DNA from: Carnegiea gigantea
Lineage: Eukaryota > Streptophyta > Magnoliopsida > Caryophyllales > Cactaceae
Direction of reading: 5' to 3'
Assembly (NCBI GenBank): GCA_029747015.1
Contig: JAKOGI010000027.1
Coordinates: 886,001-950,000 of the forward strand
DNA: 64,000 nucleotides
This document shows positions 22,928-35,938 of this stretch, one piece after another (within the stretch, counting starts at the first letter, position 1; the number at the start of each line of letters is the position of its first letter). The notes beneath the pieces are model-generated. The model saw only the letters and a list, made by a program, of their open reading frames with translations. It did not search any database and was not told the DNA's origin. The position numbers were made by a program, and so were the translations under genes.

Positions 22928-24553
22928 TTGCTGTTGTTTTTCTGACAAGCAGCAGATGGAACTAGATGAGAGAGAGAAAGCAATGTTAGAATTATACTGC
23001 GGAAGGGCACGGTCAAAAGATGGCCATGATGTTCTTCATGTTGGATGTGGGTGGACATCACTTGTTTTGTACATTGCTCAGAATTACAACAATTGTTGGG
23101 TCATCAGGATATCCAACTCGGCCATGCAAAAATCATATATTGAAGATCATTGTACGTTTCTCATTTCATAAGATATCCTTGTAAATCAAGGATTTAAACA
23201 GAAACAATCTCTTTGCAATTGAATGATAAATACATCATCAGAAATTGGCCGTGCTAAATTTGGTTTCTGAGGTCTGAACATGACCTTTTGAACCCAAAGT
23301 GAACACACGCCAACCTCAATGACCTGAAAATTACTGGATAAAACTAAGAGAATTCTTTGCTAATCTTTTGACCTAGCATACTTATAACGACAATTATGGA
23401 ATGACGTATGAGGTATAAGTATCCTTTCCAGAACTGAGCAGAACGTGGCGCTGCACTAACCTAGCTGAAACAACTTCTGAAAATGTCAATTTCCTGATTC
23501 TCTGAACATATATTCTTGTTGTGTAGGGATCTTCAGCTGCAGAATGTGGAGATCATAGAAGCAGGCATTAGTACATTCAAAATAAAGGGCTCCCACGATC
23601 GAATTTTCTCCATTGCCACGTAGAGGCATGTACATCTTCCTATAATCACAATTATTTTATCACGACCTTATTTTGTCAGACCACCTCTTTTCCCATGTGA
23701 TGTTAGCTTTTAATATTACAACAGCATATGAAGAACTACTAAGATCTTCTCAAGAAGATATCCAACTGGATGAAACCCAATTGGCTTCTATTTGTTAATA
23801 ATTTCTGCCACAAATCATTTGCATGTGAGGTGCCTCCTTAATTATCACAGTGATAGTCTGTCATGGGGTTTACACTTGGTGAAACCAAAGGCAACTGCAG
23901 CAAATGAGTCTTCCGTAACATATTCATAAACTCCCTTCGATAATCCTTGTGCAGGACGTTGACAATGATGACTGCTTCCTGAGATACTTCTTCAGCAGAG
24001 GCACAATGCTTTCCTTGAACCTCCTCTACTTCCAGGTGCAAGTTTGTCAGAGATCAATCTTTATTGCAGCTCAGTGTACATTATGAAAACAAAATCAACA
24101 AGTATGGGTTCCTTCTTCCCTCCACTTGAACTTATGGTTTACTGCTAAGTATTCTCCTTGATGCTCAGAAGGACATCACTGACTCACTAATAATGATGAC
24201 TGACTATGGTTATGCCATTGTAGGATAATGTCACTGTTGTCAATCACTGGCTTGTACATGGAAAGCATTATGCTCAAACAAGGTGAAAATCAATGCTGAT
24301 CGCATGTTCTTGTATCAGTATAAGAGGACGTCTGATCCCCCTCCCTCCTTTTCTTTCTTAGCAAAGAGTGGCTTAGATGGATGGACAGTGACTGGGGTTC
24401 AATAAGCCCAATCATGGAGTGTAACTTACGGGAAGGACTCAACTACTAAGTGGACAGTACACTGGAGAACCTTCTTCACAGCACTCGCAGAGCTATTTGG
24501 CAACAACAATTGAACAATGGATGGTCGCTCATTTCCTATTCAAGCAGAAATGA
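22928..24553 (+). pseudogene. CNMT-like: CNMT-like N-methyltransferase, truncated copy 2
   Basis: Exons 3-8 of the same family are visible at 22928-23155, 23527-23625, 23725-23829, 23955-24035, 24224-24282 and 24362-24553. The SAM motif is in frame but altered (VLHVGCGWTSLVLYIAQ). Lesions: exons 1-2 absent; TAG at 23621-23623 with one base missing at the exon 4 end, and GC in place of the GT donor; TAA at 23740-23742 in exon 5; loss of six bases near the exon 5 end; an extra base in exon 8 leading to TAA; a further indel near the C-terminus. It is a tandem duplicate of copy 1 in the same orientation. No enzyme is expected. Confidence 0.88.
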
Positions 24554-26237
24554 GGTGGCCTAAGAAATGCAAAGAACAGTAGAATAAGCCGCCTATGGCT
24601 CTTCTTAACAATAGCTTTGCATATTGTTTGACTCAGTTTTTCATGTTAAACTGCCATTCTGTGTGCTTCTATCATATCATATGGCACTGAAACCCCTCTA
24701 ACATAGGGGCAGTTGATGAGTTTCATAGAATAAAAGAAATGTCAGATACTGTGTTTCTATTATATGGCATTGAAACTGCATTAATCTAGGGGCAGTAGAA
24801 TAAGCGGCCTATGGCTCTTATGAACCTTGCTATACTACTACATAATACAAAGGAAAAGATGACAATTTTTAGTAAGACATTTGCCTTAATCCCCAAAAGT
24901 CAAAACTAAAAGAATTGTCAAGTAGTTTCCTAAGACAATTGCTTGGCACTTCAACAGGACAAAAACATTTTCCGCGTTCAATGAAAGAATCCAGAAGAGA
25001 ACCTAACATTTACAAACCAATATGTGGCATATATCATCTATAACTTTCCACCACAATAAACAAAAAGATGAGAGTGTAAAGACTAGAAATTCATCCACAC
25101 ATAGAGATTTGACAGTTGAGTGTTCTGGAAAACTTCAATGGGTGAGCCCACAAGAAGATGACGATACCTACTCAAAGGAAACCAAAAAACTATATGCTAA
25201 ACCGGCATGCTACACCAAAACACTATAAGAAATAATATAAAGCAGGTAATGAGTTGTCTCAATGACACAGAATCCGCCAGTGTAAATTTCAATTTCATTG
25301 TGTGACTCCAGAGAAATGCATGTACACACTATTGCGGATTGCCATGCTAAGATGACCATTAAGGCTTTAAGCAACTAATCAAGATGGTTAAAGGTAACTC
25401 AATGTTCAGACTTCATCCCATTAAAACATAAGGATAGAATCATATACTCATGCTTTGCAGAAAGATGAGTGTGAATAAATAACATGAACTAGCAAGGACT
25501 GAGATTACTCACTTCACTCGTTCAAAACCTATGAAAAGAACTAAAAACTACAGACTTTCACACAAACGGTGAGAATTGGAGCACCACCTCGTGTAGCAAA
25601 GTTTCAGAATTTGACATGCTTCAGCTTGCAATGGTCTTATGAACATATGTACGACAGAGAAAAATGGACATTGATTTCTCTAATGCTAATATCCACTGGC
25701 AAACTCTAAATGTCACCTCACAGAAAGATCTTTTTTATATTGACTATACTAGATAGATTATCCTGGCAATGGATACCCGCCTTCAATCCTATAGGCCATG
25801 TTCTAACAGGTGAGGCACTGTCCTGTACAGCACCGTGCAATTCTTCCTAATCCTATGGTCTGACGGTATGGCATAGAGGTTGCAATACAGAACCAAAACC
25901 CTCATACTCCGCCGCAACACTGTTTACAAGATTTAATATGCTGCTCTAGGTGCATGAATGTCTGTTTTCCTTCCTGATGCATTGTTTTGCTCATTCGCCT
26001 TTCCCGTCAGCTATGTCCATGATATCTGTGATCCTATTTTGACATTGTCTCATAGGTGTCCTCCAAAACTTCCCCCATAAAAGATAGATTCACACCCATC
26101 AGATACAAAGTTAATCAAATGTTTCCTTAAAAGAAGCTAAAAAAATTTAACCAGTTTCAAAGGAGAACAAAATCGACTATAAAATATTGAAGCAACTTAG
26201 GAGATCCTACTCAACATTTACAACAAGGGAACATACA
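24554..26237. other. Spacer between CNMT-like copy 2 and the twin-CX9C gene
   Basis: No exon recognised. The right part is downstream of the minus-strand gene and may include its 3' UTR. Short plus-strand frames such as 25022-25228 show no family similarity. Confidence 0.55.
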
Positions 26238-26727
26238 TTACTTGGCAGCACCCATAGAAGCACCGTCAGTTGGACTCTTGGTATCGACTCGATCCCCAGA
26301 AGAAGGGATTCCAAAAGCTTCAGCTTCCAGAAACTTACTCAATTGCTTATCTTCCAAGTGTTGCTGCCCAAGCAACAATCAAATTTGACATTCTATTTTC
26401 GATTGCACTTGCTTTGCAACATATTCCAAGAATCAACATAACTAATTACATCACAAACTTACATTGAACAAAAACATTTGGCAAAGATGAAGCAGGAAAC
26501 TTACAGAAAGGCATTCTCTGTACTTGTGCCATTCAGTAACACATTCCTCCTTTTCCCACTGACCCTTTACAAATTTCTCCGCATACCATCTGAAACATTA
26601 CATGCCCATGTCACAAAATAGAAAAATCGATCAAAAGAAGATACTTTGCTACGATTTAGCTGAAAAATTAAAAAGGGCACTTCGTTGATTTCTTCTTTCC
26701 CTCTGTTTGTTTCGAGTTTTCTCTGGT

Positions 26728-26769
<42 letters not shown>

Positions 26770-26864
26770 TTGAAGCAGTTGTGATAGGCAGTTCTGAGAT
26801 CGGCACAAGGAGATGTTGACGAAGGAGACGGAGGAGAGGATCGTTTGCCTCTCAGAATCCCCAT
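26238..26864 (-). CDS. Twin-CX9C mitochondrial intermembrane-space protein (TRIAP1/Mdm35, UPF0203; At4g33100-like)
   Basis: Three exons on the minus strand: 26767-26864 (start ATG 26862-26864), 26505-26589 and 26238-26363 (stop 26238-26240). They join in frame to 102 residues. The protein begins MGILRGKRSSPPSPSS and has two CX9C motifs, C20-X9-C30 (CADLRTAYHNC) and a second in ECVTEWHKYREC, followed by QHLEDKQLSKFLEAEAF. Yeast Mdm35 and human TRIAP1 partner Ups/PRELI lipid-transfer proteins in the mitochondrial intermembrane space. That role in plants is inferred from the family. Intron 1 begins within a CT repeat (donor GTCTCTCT). The Arabidopsis homologue lies between the CNMT-like genes and APM1, matching the order here. 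No lesion is seen. Confidence 0.9.
26731..26765. repeat. (GA)n/(CT)n microsatellite at a splice donor
   Basis: A GA run on the plus strand, CT on the transcribed strand. It begins directly at the 5' splice site of intron 1 of the twin-CX9C gene (donor at 26765-26766). Confidence 0.9.
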
Positions 26865-28640
26865 TCTTTCTGAATTTGACCCCCTTCTTTCTAATACCTG
26901 CAAAAACCCCAATGACGCTGACTGAAATCACAAGACAAGCAAATGATCCAAGGGTTTTTTTAATGGGCAGGGGGGAAAAAAAAAAGGTCCAATACAAATG
27001 TAAAATTATTGTAGTCTCTAACCCATCTTGCATAGTATAGGTAAATCATCTCATTTTCACCGTATTATATTTTAAAGAACTTTTGTAGTTTTAAACGAGC
27101 GTAGCTTACAAGATAAGCAAAGAATTAATATATAATAAACTCGGTATGAGCTACTGCATAACTATTAGTATAATAAGGAACAATGATGTGATGAAAAAGA
27201 GTTGCGCAAAGCTGTAGATACATATACAATATGTAAGTATTCGGAAGGGCACATTCTTTTTAACATTTCATAAGTGTTTACCATTAACATTTCATCACTA
27301 TTATGCATTGATTAGCACGAATTACTATTAATCCACAATTAATCATATTTTCTAAGTTATAATTTCTTAACATTTAATATTCATTAATATTGATCAATAT
27401 TGATCAATATTCATTAACAATAAGCTACTAACTACTTTTAAATTACTTATAATAAACGATAAAAAAATACTAGAAAAAAATACTCTTAATATCATCAATT
27501 ATAAAATTTATATATAATTCTTGTTTCTTCATTAGAGTTAATTGCTTCGAAATAGTTTTTATAGAGGTCATAGTTAAATTATCATCTACTTCATCTACCA
27601 ACAAGAAAATAAATAGCAAATGAGTTGAACCCTTCCTTTGGACTGAGTGAATAGGGAAGGAAATGAAGGCTATTCTCCTTATTTTGAAAAATTAAATGAC
27701 TGAAAGGTAGCGATGGATTCAATAATTTATTTTAAATGCATACAGAGAGTATGCTATAACAATTGTTTTTCTTGTTTATTACACTTAAAATGAACTAAAA
27801 TCAGAAAAATAAAAAAGAAAGAAATCAGACGACACTCTTTCACATATGTGTGTTTTTCATATGAATGAGGTTTAGTACTCCCTCCGTTACAAATTATTTT
27901 TGTAGTTTGACATTACACTCTTTCACATACTTGTTTCAATCTATTATAAGCTGTTCAAACTTGCTAACTATCAGTCAAATTTGCTCTAACTTGCCCACAA
28001 ACCTGCTTTCAAACTACTCCAATCTGCTAACTCCTAGTGGAACTTGCCCCAACCTACTTAAACCTACTTTTTACGATTCAAACCGGCTGTCTATTCATCC
28101 AATATACTCATAACAAACAGGGCCTTAATTGTATCAAGTTTAATGATTTTCCTTATGGTTGTTGTCGCTTCGTCACGCCTTGAAAAAAAAGTAAATGTAG
28201 ATAGTGCCTTATTAAATAAGATCCAAGCAAAGGGAAGATGTAGATTTGAGGTGCATATATTATTGATCAAATTTTGTCTGAGTCAAAACAACACATGGGA
28301 GATCAGAAGCCAAACCTGCTAAAAGAACAAATATATTCATCATATCTGTGACACAGAGGGATCTCCCAGGCCACCTGTTCTTTGCTGGATTTCGTCTAAT
28401 AATGACACTGTGCCTCATGAAAGTTGCTTTGTATTGTCAAAGATTATGGAAGAGTATGAGATTATGTTTAATAATCCAAAACCTTAGCTTTAGAAGCACC
28501 CTAAGTTGGGCCCTAATCTATAGAGACCAGGTCAGGGGATCCATATGTAAGTAGTGCTACTCCATCTGACATTGTTTTTTAAACATTCACTTATGGTTTA
28601 GATATTCACAAGATTTTGGTTCATGCAAGGATAGATAACG
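26865..28640. other. AT-rich intergenic spacer
   Basis: This probably includes the promoter of the twin-CX9C gene at its left end. At about 27876-27890 there is a tactccctccgtt sequence, the usual end of plant Stowaway-type MITEs, but I could not find its partner end. Near 28110-28125 the sequence aacaaacagggcctta resembles hAT-MITE termini. Nothing else is supported. Confidence 0.5.
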
Positions 28641-28649
28641 AATTCCTAG

Positions 28650-31600
28650 CATTTCTGCAGCTGGAAGATGGAAAAAAAGATAAGAACAGAAGTTCCTGGG
28701 ATATCATGGAGAATTCAGTAAGGTTGCAGCGAAACATTTGATGGAAACGAGAATGTTGATGTTGTTCAAGTAACATCTGCTGAAAATAGGAAGGGATCTG
28801 TTAGAGAATCAAGTAGGGAACTTCTAGAGGCAGGGGAAAAGATAAGGGAACTTGAGATTGAATTGGAAAGAGTGAGTACTGGTTTAAAGGCCTCCGAGCC
28901 CCACAGTGTGAAGTTGAAAGATGAGATCTTGTTAAAGAAGAAAGGCTGGAGGAAACTGCAAAGAAGTACGAAGATCTTGAACTAAATCACAAGCAGTTGC
29001 AGGAGCAGATGGCAGAAGCTAAGAGCGAGTTCGGTGAAAAGCTCAGGGCTCAACAAGATGCATTGGAAGAACATGCTTCCAAGGAAAAGGAGTTTGTGGA
29101 AATAAAGGAACTATATGAGAATCTCAATTTGGATTATGAAGGGTCCAAGAAGAAGATAGAGGGGTTGGAGAAAGAATTACAATCGCGTGTAGCACAATTA
29201 GAAGATCTGATGAAATCTTCCCATTCCAAAATAGATGATGCTGAAAAAGGTTAGAGAGGCGGAATCACTGCTGGAAGCAAAGAATCAGAGAATTCAAGAG
29301 CTTGAAGGGCGGATAAGCTCGCTGGAATCTAAATGCATGGATGCAGAATCAGAGTCGAAGAAATATTCTGGCATGGTGACAGAGCTCACAGCAGAACTTC
29401 AGAAGTTCCAGTCTTCAGTGTTGAGCCTTGAGAATGCCCTGCAGACAGCTAGTGAAAAGGAAAATGTTCTATTGGAATGTTTAAATGTGATGAATGAGGA
29501 GAAAAGGAATTCAGAGCAAGCATTAGAATGTTCGACCACAAAGCTTCACGAAGCTAAAAATCTGCTTGAAGCTTTGCGTGATGAATTGTCCCTTATGCAA
29601 GAAGAGCTAGGAATCATTGAAAACGACTTCAAGGCTTCTGGATTAAGGGAAAGTGAGATTGTAGAGGAGTGGAGATCTGCTGAGTCTCAATTCCAGCAAC
29701 AAGAGAGAGCCATAGAAGAAGCAACAACTAGGAACATGGAGCTTCCATCTTCACATGAATCTTTCACAAGGGATTTTGAGTTGAAAATGCAAGGAGCAAT
29801 GGTGAATTTCGCCAACAAGGAATCTGAGGCAAAATTCTTGTCTGAGAAACTTAAGGTTCTTGAAGAGAAGGTACAAAGTTACAAAGGACAGGCAGCTGAG
29901 GCAGCCATATAGGTTGCCTCTTTGACAGAAGAATTGCATCAGAGTGCTACAAAAGTAGCTTCCCTGGAAAACTCAAATGAAGAGCTCAAAGGGTTATTAG
30001 CAGAGCAGAAAATAAAATCGCACAATTGCTTTCAGAGAATGAACTGCTGGGTGATACAAACTCAGCTGAAGAACAAGGTTAATGAGGTCCTGGATATGCG
30101 GAATTCAGCTAATTCAGAAAAGGAAGCTACTGTTTTTCAACGTGCTTCTTACATGAATACCATCACTGACCTCACAGACTGGCACTCGAGATCTCTTGAG
30201 TGCATACTGCAGCTAAAGCTCATTGTTTGCAAGCTGAGGAACAGTTAAAGGAAACAAGTGGTAAATTAGCTGATGAAGAAAGGGAACTCACGGAGTTGAG
30301 TGAAAGGCACTGCGCCCTTGAAATACAAGTAGAAGTACATCAGGTGGAAGCCTCCAAAGCATACGGCATAGCAGAACCTAGAAAACTTGAGATCAAACAT
30401 TTACAACAGAATTTTGCTGAGCTAGCAGATAAAGAGGTTCAAATCCAGGAGCTGAATCAACAGCTTGTAGCAATGTAGCTCCTGAAGATCAAGTGAAGAA
30501 ATATGGGGAAGACGCTCATGAAGCAGCTTGGACCGCTGAATCTAGGAAAGTCGAAGTTGAAGTTGAAGAACTGATCAGTAAATTCGTGCAGAAAAAGGAT
30601 AAAGCCAAAGAATTGAGTAACAGGCTGACTGCACTTGAAAGTCAAGTGAAGGTATATACGGAAGAGTTCCATTAAACATCTAGGATAGCATAATCAAGAA
30701 AGGTTGAAAGCGAAGAGATGCCTGATAAATTAGGGCATAAAGAGTTGCAAGAGAAGGAATTGAGTGAACGGCTTACTGCTCTTGAAAGCAACCAAGTAAC
30801 TAACAGCACACCAGGAAAGCAACCCCTGAAGCATCTGAGCTCGCTGAATTGCGAAAAACTAAAAGTGGAGAGTTGCAAGAGACAGTTGAAAAACCATCTC
30901 AGAAAGAGCTAGAAGTGCAGGCCTTGAATGAGAGGCTTACTGCTAATGAAAGCCTGCTAAAGATACACAACGAAGAGGCTCATACTGCCTCTGGGATTGC
31001 TGAATTGAGAAAACTTGAATGTGAGCGATTGGAAGGGATGGTTGACAAACTAGCTGAAAAGAAGCTCGAAGTCAAAGAGTTGAGCGAGAAGATCTTTGCC
31101 CCTGAAAGCCAACTGAAAGCATGCCAGGAAGAGGCCAGTGAGGTGTCCAGTATTGCTGAATCTAGGGAACTCAAAATTGAAAAGACAATTCTACAACTGC
31201 AGGATCAGGTAAAAATGGTTGAGGAACTGCAGGTTAAGTTATGTCAAGTAGAGACACGTAATGAAGCATTGGCGGAGGCAAATATGAAGCTAACACAGGA
31301 TTGGGCTCTAGCGGAAACTGAACAGAGTGATGTCCATGCAAAACGCTCATGTGCTCATGATGATAAGAACGACATCTTAGCACAATATGAATTGTCAAAG
31401 AAGATTGTTGAAGATCTAACCCAGGAGCTGAATTCTGAAAAGCAAAGGCTTCAATCAGAGGTACATGGATGTTGAATGAAAGTTCATTTGTTTTTAATAT
31501 TGGCTTCACATGTGGGATTCATATGCTACTTAAACCTTGAACTCTACTCCCCCCCCCCCCCCCCAAAAAGATCAATGACTGATTTCTTGATTTGATATGC

Positions 31601-33386
31601 AAGTATAGATAGCTACAGTTTTGGAGGAAAGCAACCAGCTGCGTGAAGCCAAAAAGGAGTTACGAGCTGTTGTTAACCAACTTTAAGAGCAACTAAATCG
31701 ATTTAGCGGAAATGAAGACACTTTAAAAACTGAGCTGGAAGGTCTTAACATTGAAATAACTGAGAAATCTTCCTTGCAATCGAGAATGAAGGAACTTGAT
31801 GAAGAACATCAAACAACCAAAGCTCTATTGCAACACAAGGTTGGTTCAAATTTGAACTTGATGAACATGTATGAAAGCCTCCTGGATTCTACCTACAATG
31901 TTGAATGTTTGAGTTTGTGTAGATTAAAAGTGTTGAAGAAGCTGCTACTGCTAGAGAGGCTGAATTGACTTCTCAGTTGGAACATCAAGCACAGAAGCTC
32001 CGTGATAGAGATTTATTGAGTGAAAGAGTTTTGCAGCTTGAGCAAGAGTTGCAGCTTGCACAGGCGATCGTTACTAAGCAGGTTAGCCAATCATTATCCC
32101 TCCTTTTTTTGTTAGTATTCCTATTTCCTACATATAATTTGCACATAGGCCCTAAGTAACATGTTTGAATTTGCAATGCTATTTATTATGCCTTTGGCTT
32201 TGCAACAAAATTATTAGACACAAAGGCTACTTGCATTGTGACTATTGGTTAACAATTAAATCTACTTACAAGTGAAAATGGCAGATGTTTGTTCCTTATT
32301 TGCATTTGGATCAAACAGAAAGACGAAGGTTTATCCACAGTCTCTGAATTTGAAGCCTCCAGAAGTCATATTTCTGAACAGCTTGAAGCAAAAAAAGCGG
32401 AAGTTGCACTTCTGGGGAAGAAACTTGAAGAATTTGAGCAAAAACTAAAGATGGCTGACGCAGTATATGAACAAAAGGTCAGTTTCTGTTCTTCCATGCT
32501 CTAGTGTAGGATATTTCTCCATATCCTCTTAGTAGAAAACTATTAATTTGGCAGTACAAGGCTCTAGCTGTATCTGCAGTTTGAGAGGACCTCTTTTGCA
32601 TTGTGTTTCATCGCCCAGCACTTAGTTTAGATCAGAACTCTTCTACATTCGACAGAGCCTATTGATCACAAAACCACTGCCAGGCCTTCATCATCCTAAG
32701 CATTTGGTACAATTGCTTAACTTCACATGATACGGAGCACGCTAAGACATGATCCTGTGTTCCATTCTCATTAGTCTCACCTATCCATTTATATCCAAAT
32801 TTAAGAGTTCACGCATACTTCCACTGCTCGTGCACGTTCCCTCAAGGCTTTCAGGAAAGGAAAGAAACCATATTGGAGTGTTTTGTTCATAGTGCCTTCA
32901 AACAACGAGCTTTTCAGTGAAATGAAAACCATTTATACTTTACCAGCTACTGTAATTTCCTGCCAAAATCACTCAATGGTTTACATGCAGATCCTTAAGG
33001 CCTTATTTTCCTCATGGAACAGACCATTAAGAGCAACAGTACTGATACTTAACATTATGCTTCACTTTCTATTACCTAGCATTCTAGTTATGGTCAATCC
33101 AATTTCCTGGACTTAAAGAACCTTTTTCTTTTTTGTTTTTAATCATGTCTAGGCCGAGGAAAGCATTGCTAGTATCCAAGAGGTTGAAAGAGAGGTAAGA
33201 TCCAGAGACATTGGATCAATGGAGTTGAAGGGCAACAAAGCAAAAAAACTGACATCATCAGTTCTGGCCAGTACTGCTACTTCTGAAGCTGCTTTGCCAT
33301 GAACTTCAAGTTCATCCTGGAAGCAGCATTGGTATCCATTATAATCGGCGTGATCCTGGGGAAGAGATATTACGTTTTGTTCCACT
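28650..33386 (+). pseudogene. Long coiled-coil protein, At1g05320-like (golgin/myosin-tail type), decayed
   Basis: Heptad-rich coding sequence continues from about 28700 (SRELLEAGEKIRELEIELE) through a long exon to about 31460. Further exons are near 31610-31839, 31921-32080, 32320-32478 and 33153-33386. The family is a plant coiled-coil group with a C-terminal membrane anchor; its function is poorly known. Lesions: frameshift near 28930; one-base shift in an A run near 29247; TAG at 29910-29912; frameshift near 30236; TAG at 30476-30478; more frame changes at 30660-30900; TAA at 31684-31686. A final shift near 33298 creates TGA just before the membrane anchor (FKFILEAALVSIIIGVILGK). The N-terminal exons are not recognised. 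Some splice sites look intact, so it is a decayed duplicate rather than a processed copy. Confidence 0.8.
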
Positions 33387-35938
33387 CCTAGTTCTCTTTC
33401 CTGATTGAGTATTTCTTCTTCTACCTTATTTTGGAGAAAAGCATGCATGGTAGATTACAAATATCATTTCTGTAAGTTGTTAAATTCCCCCTGAACTTTG
33501 GTGATAGTACGGTTTTTCTTTGATGCCCACCAATTTTTTTTTTTTTTTTTTTTTTTGGCTGGGCAATTACCTGGTTGTCTTGAGTGGAGTTCTTCAATCA
33601 TAACCTGTGATTTTGACAAGATGGTATCTCTAGTGGACGACACTATAGAAAAGTCTCTGACTCCAGTGAAATTCCTTTCCAACAGCAAAATTAGTCATGG
33701 GACGTCGACATTTTTGTTTTTTTGATTTTGGATTTTTTGAAGTCAAGTTATTATTCACTCATAAACGGTATAGTCCACCATAAATTTTATTTATTTACAA
33801 GATTCGAATATAAGACTTTACTTAAGATAGAATTATCAAGCCATTTCAACCAGGCTATATTAACAATAAGACATCGACTTACTTAGTATGCCAACGAAGG
33901 ATCCAATCTGTCGGTGTAGTTATTTTCTACTATAGCATATTCACAGTGGTCTTTTTCCCCCTATTGAGCAGCCCGTACCTGATCATGAATCCAAATTGAA
34001 GGATTTTGATACCAGTATGAAGGTATGATATTTGTGGAAATATAGTAGTTGAAGGATTGACAAATAAAAGTGCGATGGTATAAATCTAGTAGCTCAAAAA
34101 CGATAAAGATGCTGACAGGTAATATAAATGTTTCACATCAACAACCACACATATATAAGAGCAATTTCAGACAATAATTTCATAACATTTCCTCGACTTG
34201 TGACATTATGCCATTTGTTTTGTCTTCTAAGATCCTACCATCCTCTTTAAGATCATTAGTAGCTTGTTTTAATTTGAGATAGATCTACTCATCTACATGG
34301 TAAATTCTTATACTCAATACCGAATATGCTCAGTCCATTGAAAAACTTGCATTGCTCGTATCCCTCGTTAGAGTTAGAACTTATTCGAGACTCGAAACCT
34401 GAACCGAATCCCATATCTGACCCAACATCCGAAATAGGCTCACCCGAAAGTGGACCCAAAATTTGAATTAACACGAACCGATTCATACCCGACCCGACAT
34501 CCGAAATAAGATCACCCGCAAGTAAACCCGAAACTCGAATTAACCCGAACCGAACCATATCCGACCTTAAATTTTCCACGAAGTTGCTTATTTTTGCATG
34601 ACAAGCGTATTGAACCAAAAATCGGTTGGTCGGAAGTCAACCTAAACTGAACGGCATGAAATATCACTTAACCCAAAACATGACCCGACTCAAACTTAAC
34701 CCGACATGTGCCCGAACCAAATGGCCCATTTGCCAGGTCTAGGACTAAGATTAATGACTTATACATAGTCAAATCCTGTAGTGTCTACACAGCCTGTGTA
34801 GGGCTCCTTCTCCTTTCGTTGCTTGTTGCATTCATCAAACTTGTGGCTCCTGCACATCAGACAAGTGGCCAATGTTGTTCGGCACAAGCGATGTGCTCGT
34901 TTCGACTTTCCGCTACTGACGGTCTTCTCTATATGGAAGGTTATTTTTTGGGTATTTGAATATCTTTTTTATTTTCGGAAGTCATCTTTTGAGTATTTCT
35001 TATACATTGAGTTATTTTGACGTAGTTTTGTGTCATCTTCATTCATCGTTTCACCTTTAGATGGTAAAAGTTTTCATACAGAGATTATCAATCCTGTCTT
35101 TCTTTAAATATAAAATAACTCGGTGTTTTTGTTCCCTTTGAGGTTATTCTCCCTTTCATCTATGTTATTGTGCCGTCATTCCATATACGATTTTTTTTCA
35201 TTGTATTCTTGCATTGTGAATTCGTGATCGGAGTTTATTTGTACTTGTGGTGCCTTCATCTTTTTCCCTTATTTTCAGAAACTTAAACAAAGGTGTAAAA
35301 ATCAACGTAACCAGATTCAAGCAGAAATACTACATTAGGAAAAGCTACAACCCACGCGACGTGATGCCAACGCCATGCCGTATCCTAATTAGTTGAAAGT
35401 CGGAAAAAAGAGAGAAAGAAGTTGTCTCATTGTAGCAATGTACGAGTTGTAGATTTCAAGGATCAATGAGCTAAACAATAACAAAATGTCCAATGGTTCC
35501 TCCCATTGTCTCAAAAAGAGTCAAGGTGGGCTTAATGATAGAATTTAGAAAGCACACAACATTGCAATTTGCAAACAAATGATCATATTTGAAAAAGGCT
35601 ACACCTTTTTAGCTTAACTTTACAAATGAATTAAATCCTCCAAAAGGCAAACATGCACATTCCCTTTGCTTTGCTTTGCCCCTTCAATTATTATTACATA
35701 GTGCTCAAAGACATCCCTAACTTTATGTACTTTTCTCTAATCCCCATCTCCCAAAATACCATATGATTGCTCATCAACCAACATTTTATGAGACAAAATC
35801 ATCTCGAATAGCAAAATACCACTCATTATTAATCTTATAGGAGATTAATCAACTGGATTCCTCGAATCAACTCGACTTGCAGATGTAAGATTGCCTACAT
35901 TTACATTCTGTTTAGTGTTCTTGCTGCAACAAAACCCC
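33387..35938. other. Intergenic spacer with repeat remnants
   Basis: No gene recognised. It contains a T tract at about 33533-33556 and a repeat zone at about 34370-34740. The right part is the downstream flank of the SCL23-like gene. Confidence 0.55.
34370..34740. repeat. Imperfect tandem repeat with acccgaacc motifs, probable transposon end
   Basis: Units of roughly 75 bases containing gacccgacatccgaaata, cacccg and gaattaacccgaacc. The right edge, ggcccatttgccaggtcta, resembles the inverted terminal sequence of plant hAT-type elements. No matching left end was found. Confidence 0.5.

Noticed and set aside
834..24553. A working alkaloid gene cluster
   Set aside because: Both methyltransferases are broken and the neighbours (twin-CX9C, GRAS, aminopeptidase, kinase) are conserved housekeeping or developmental genes, not pathway partners.
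26649..27033. Three overlapping minus-strand frames running through the CT microsatellite
   Set aside because: Only the short N-terminal part starting at 26864 belongs to the twin-CX9C gene. The rest reads into intron 1 or lies in other frames.
28348..28554. Plus-strand frame before the coiled-coil pseudogene as a possible first exon
   Set aside because: No heptad pattern or family similarity; the start context is weak.
34289..34618. 109-codon minus-strand frame
   Set aside because: Arises from tandem acccgaacc repeats; internally repetitive without domain similarity.
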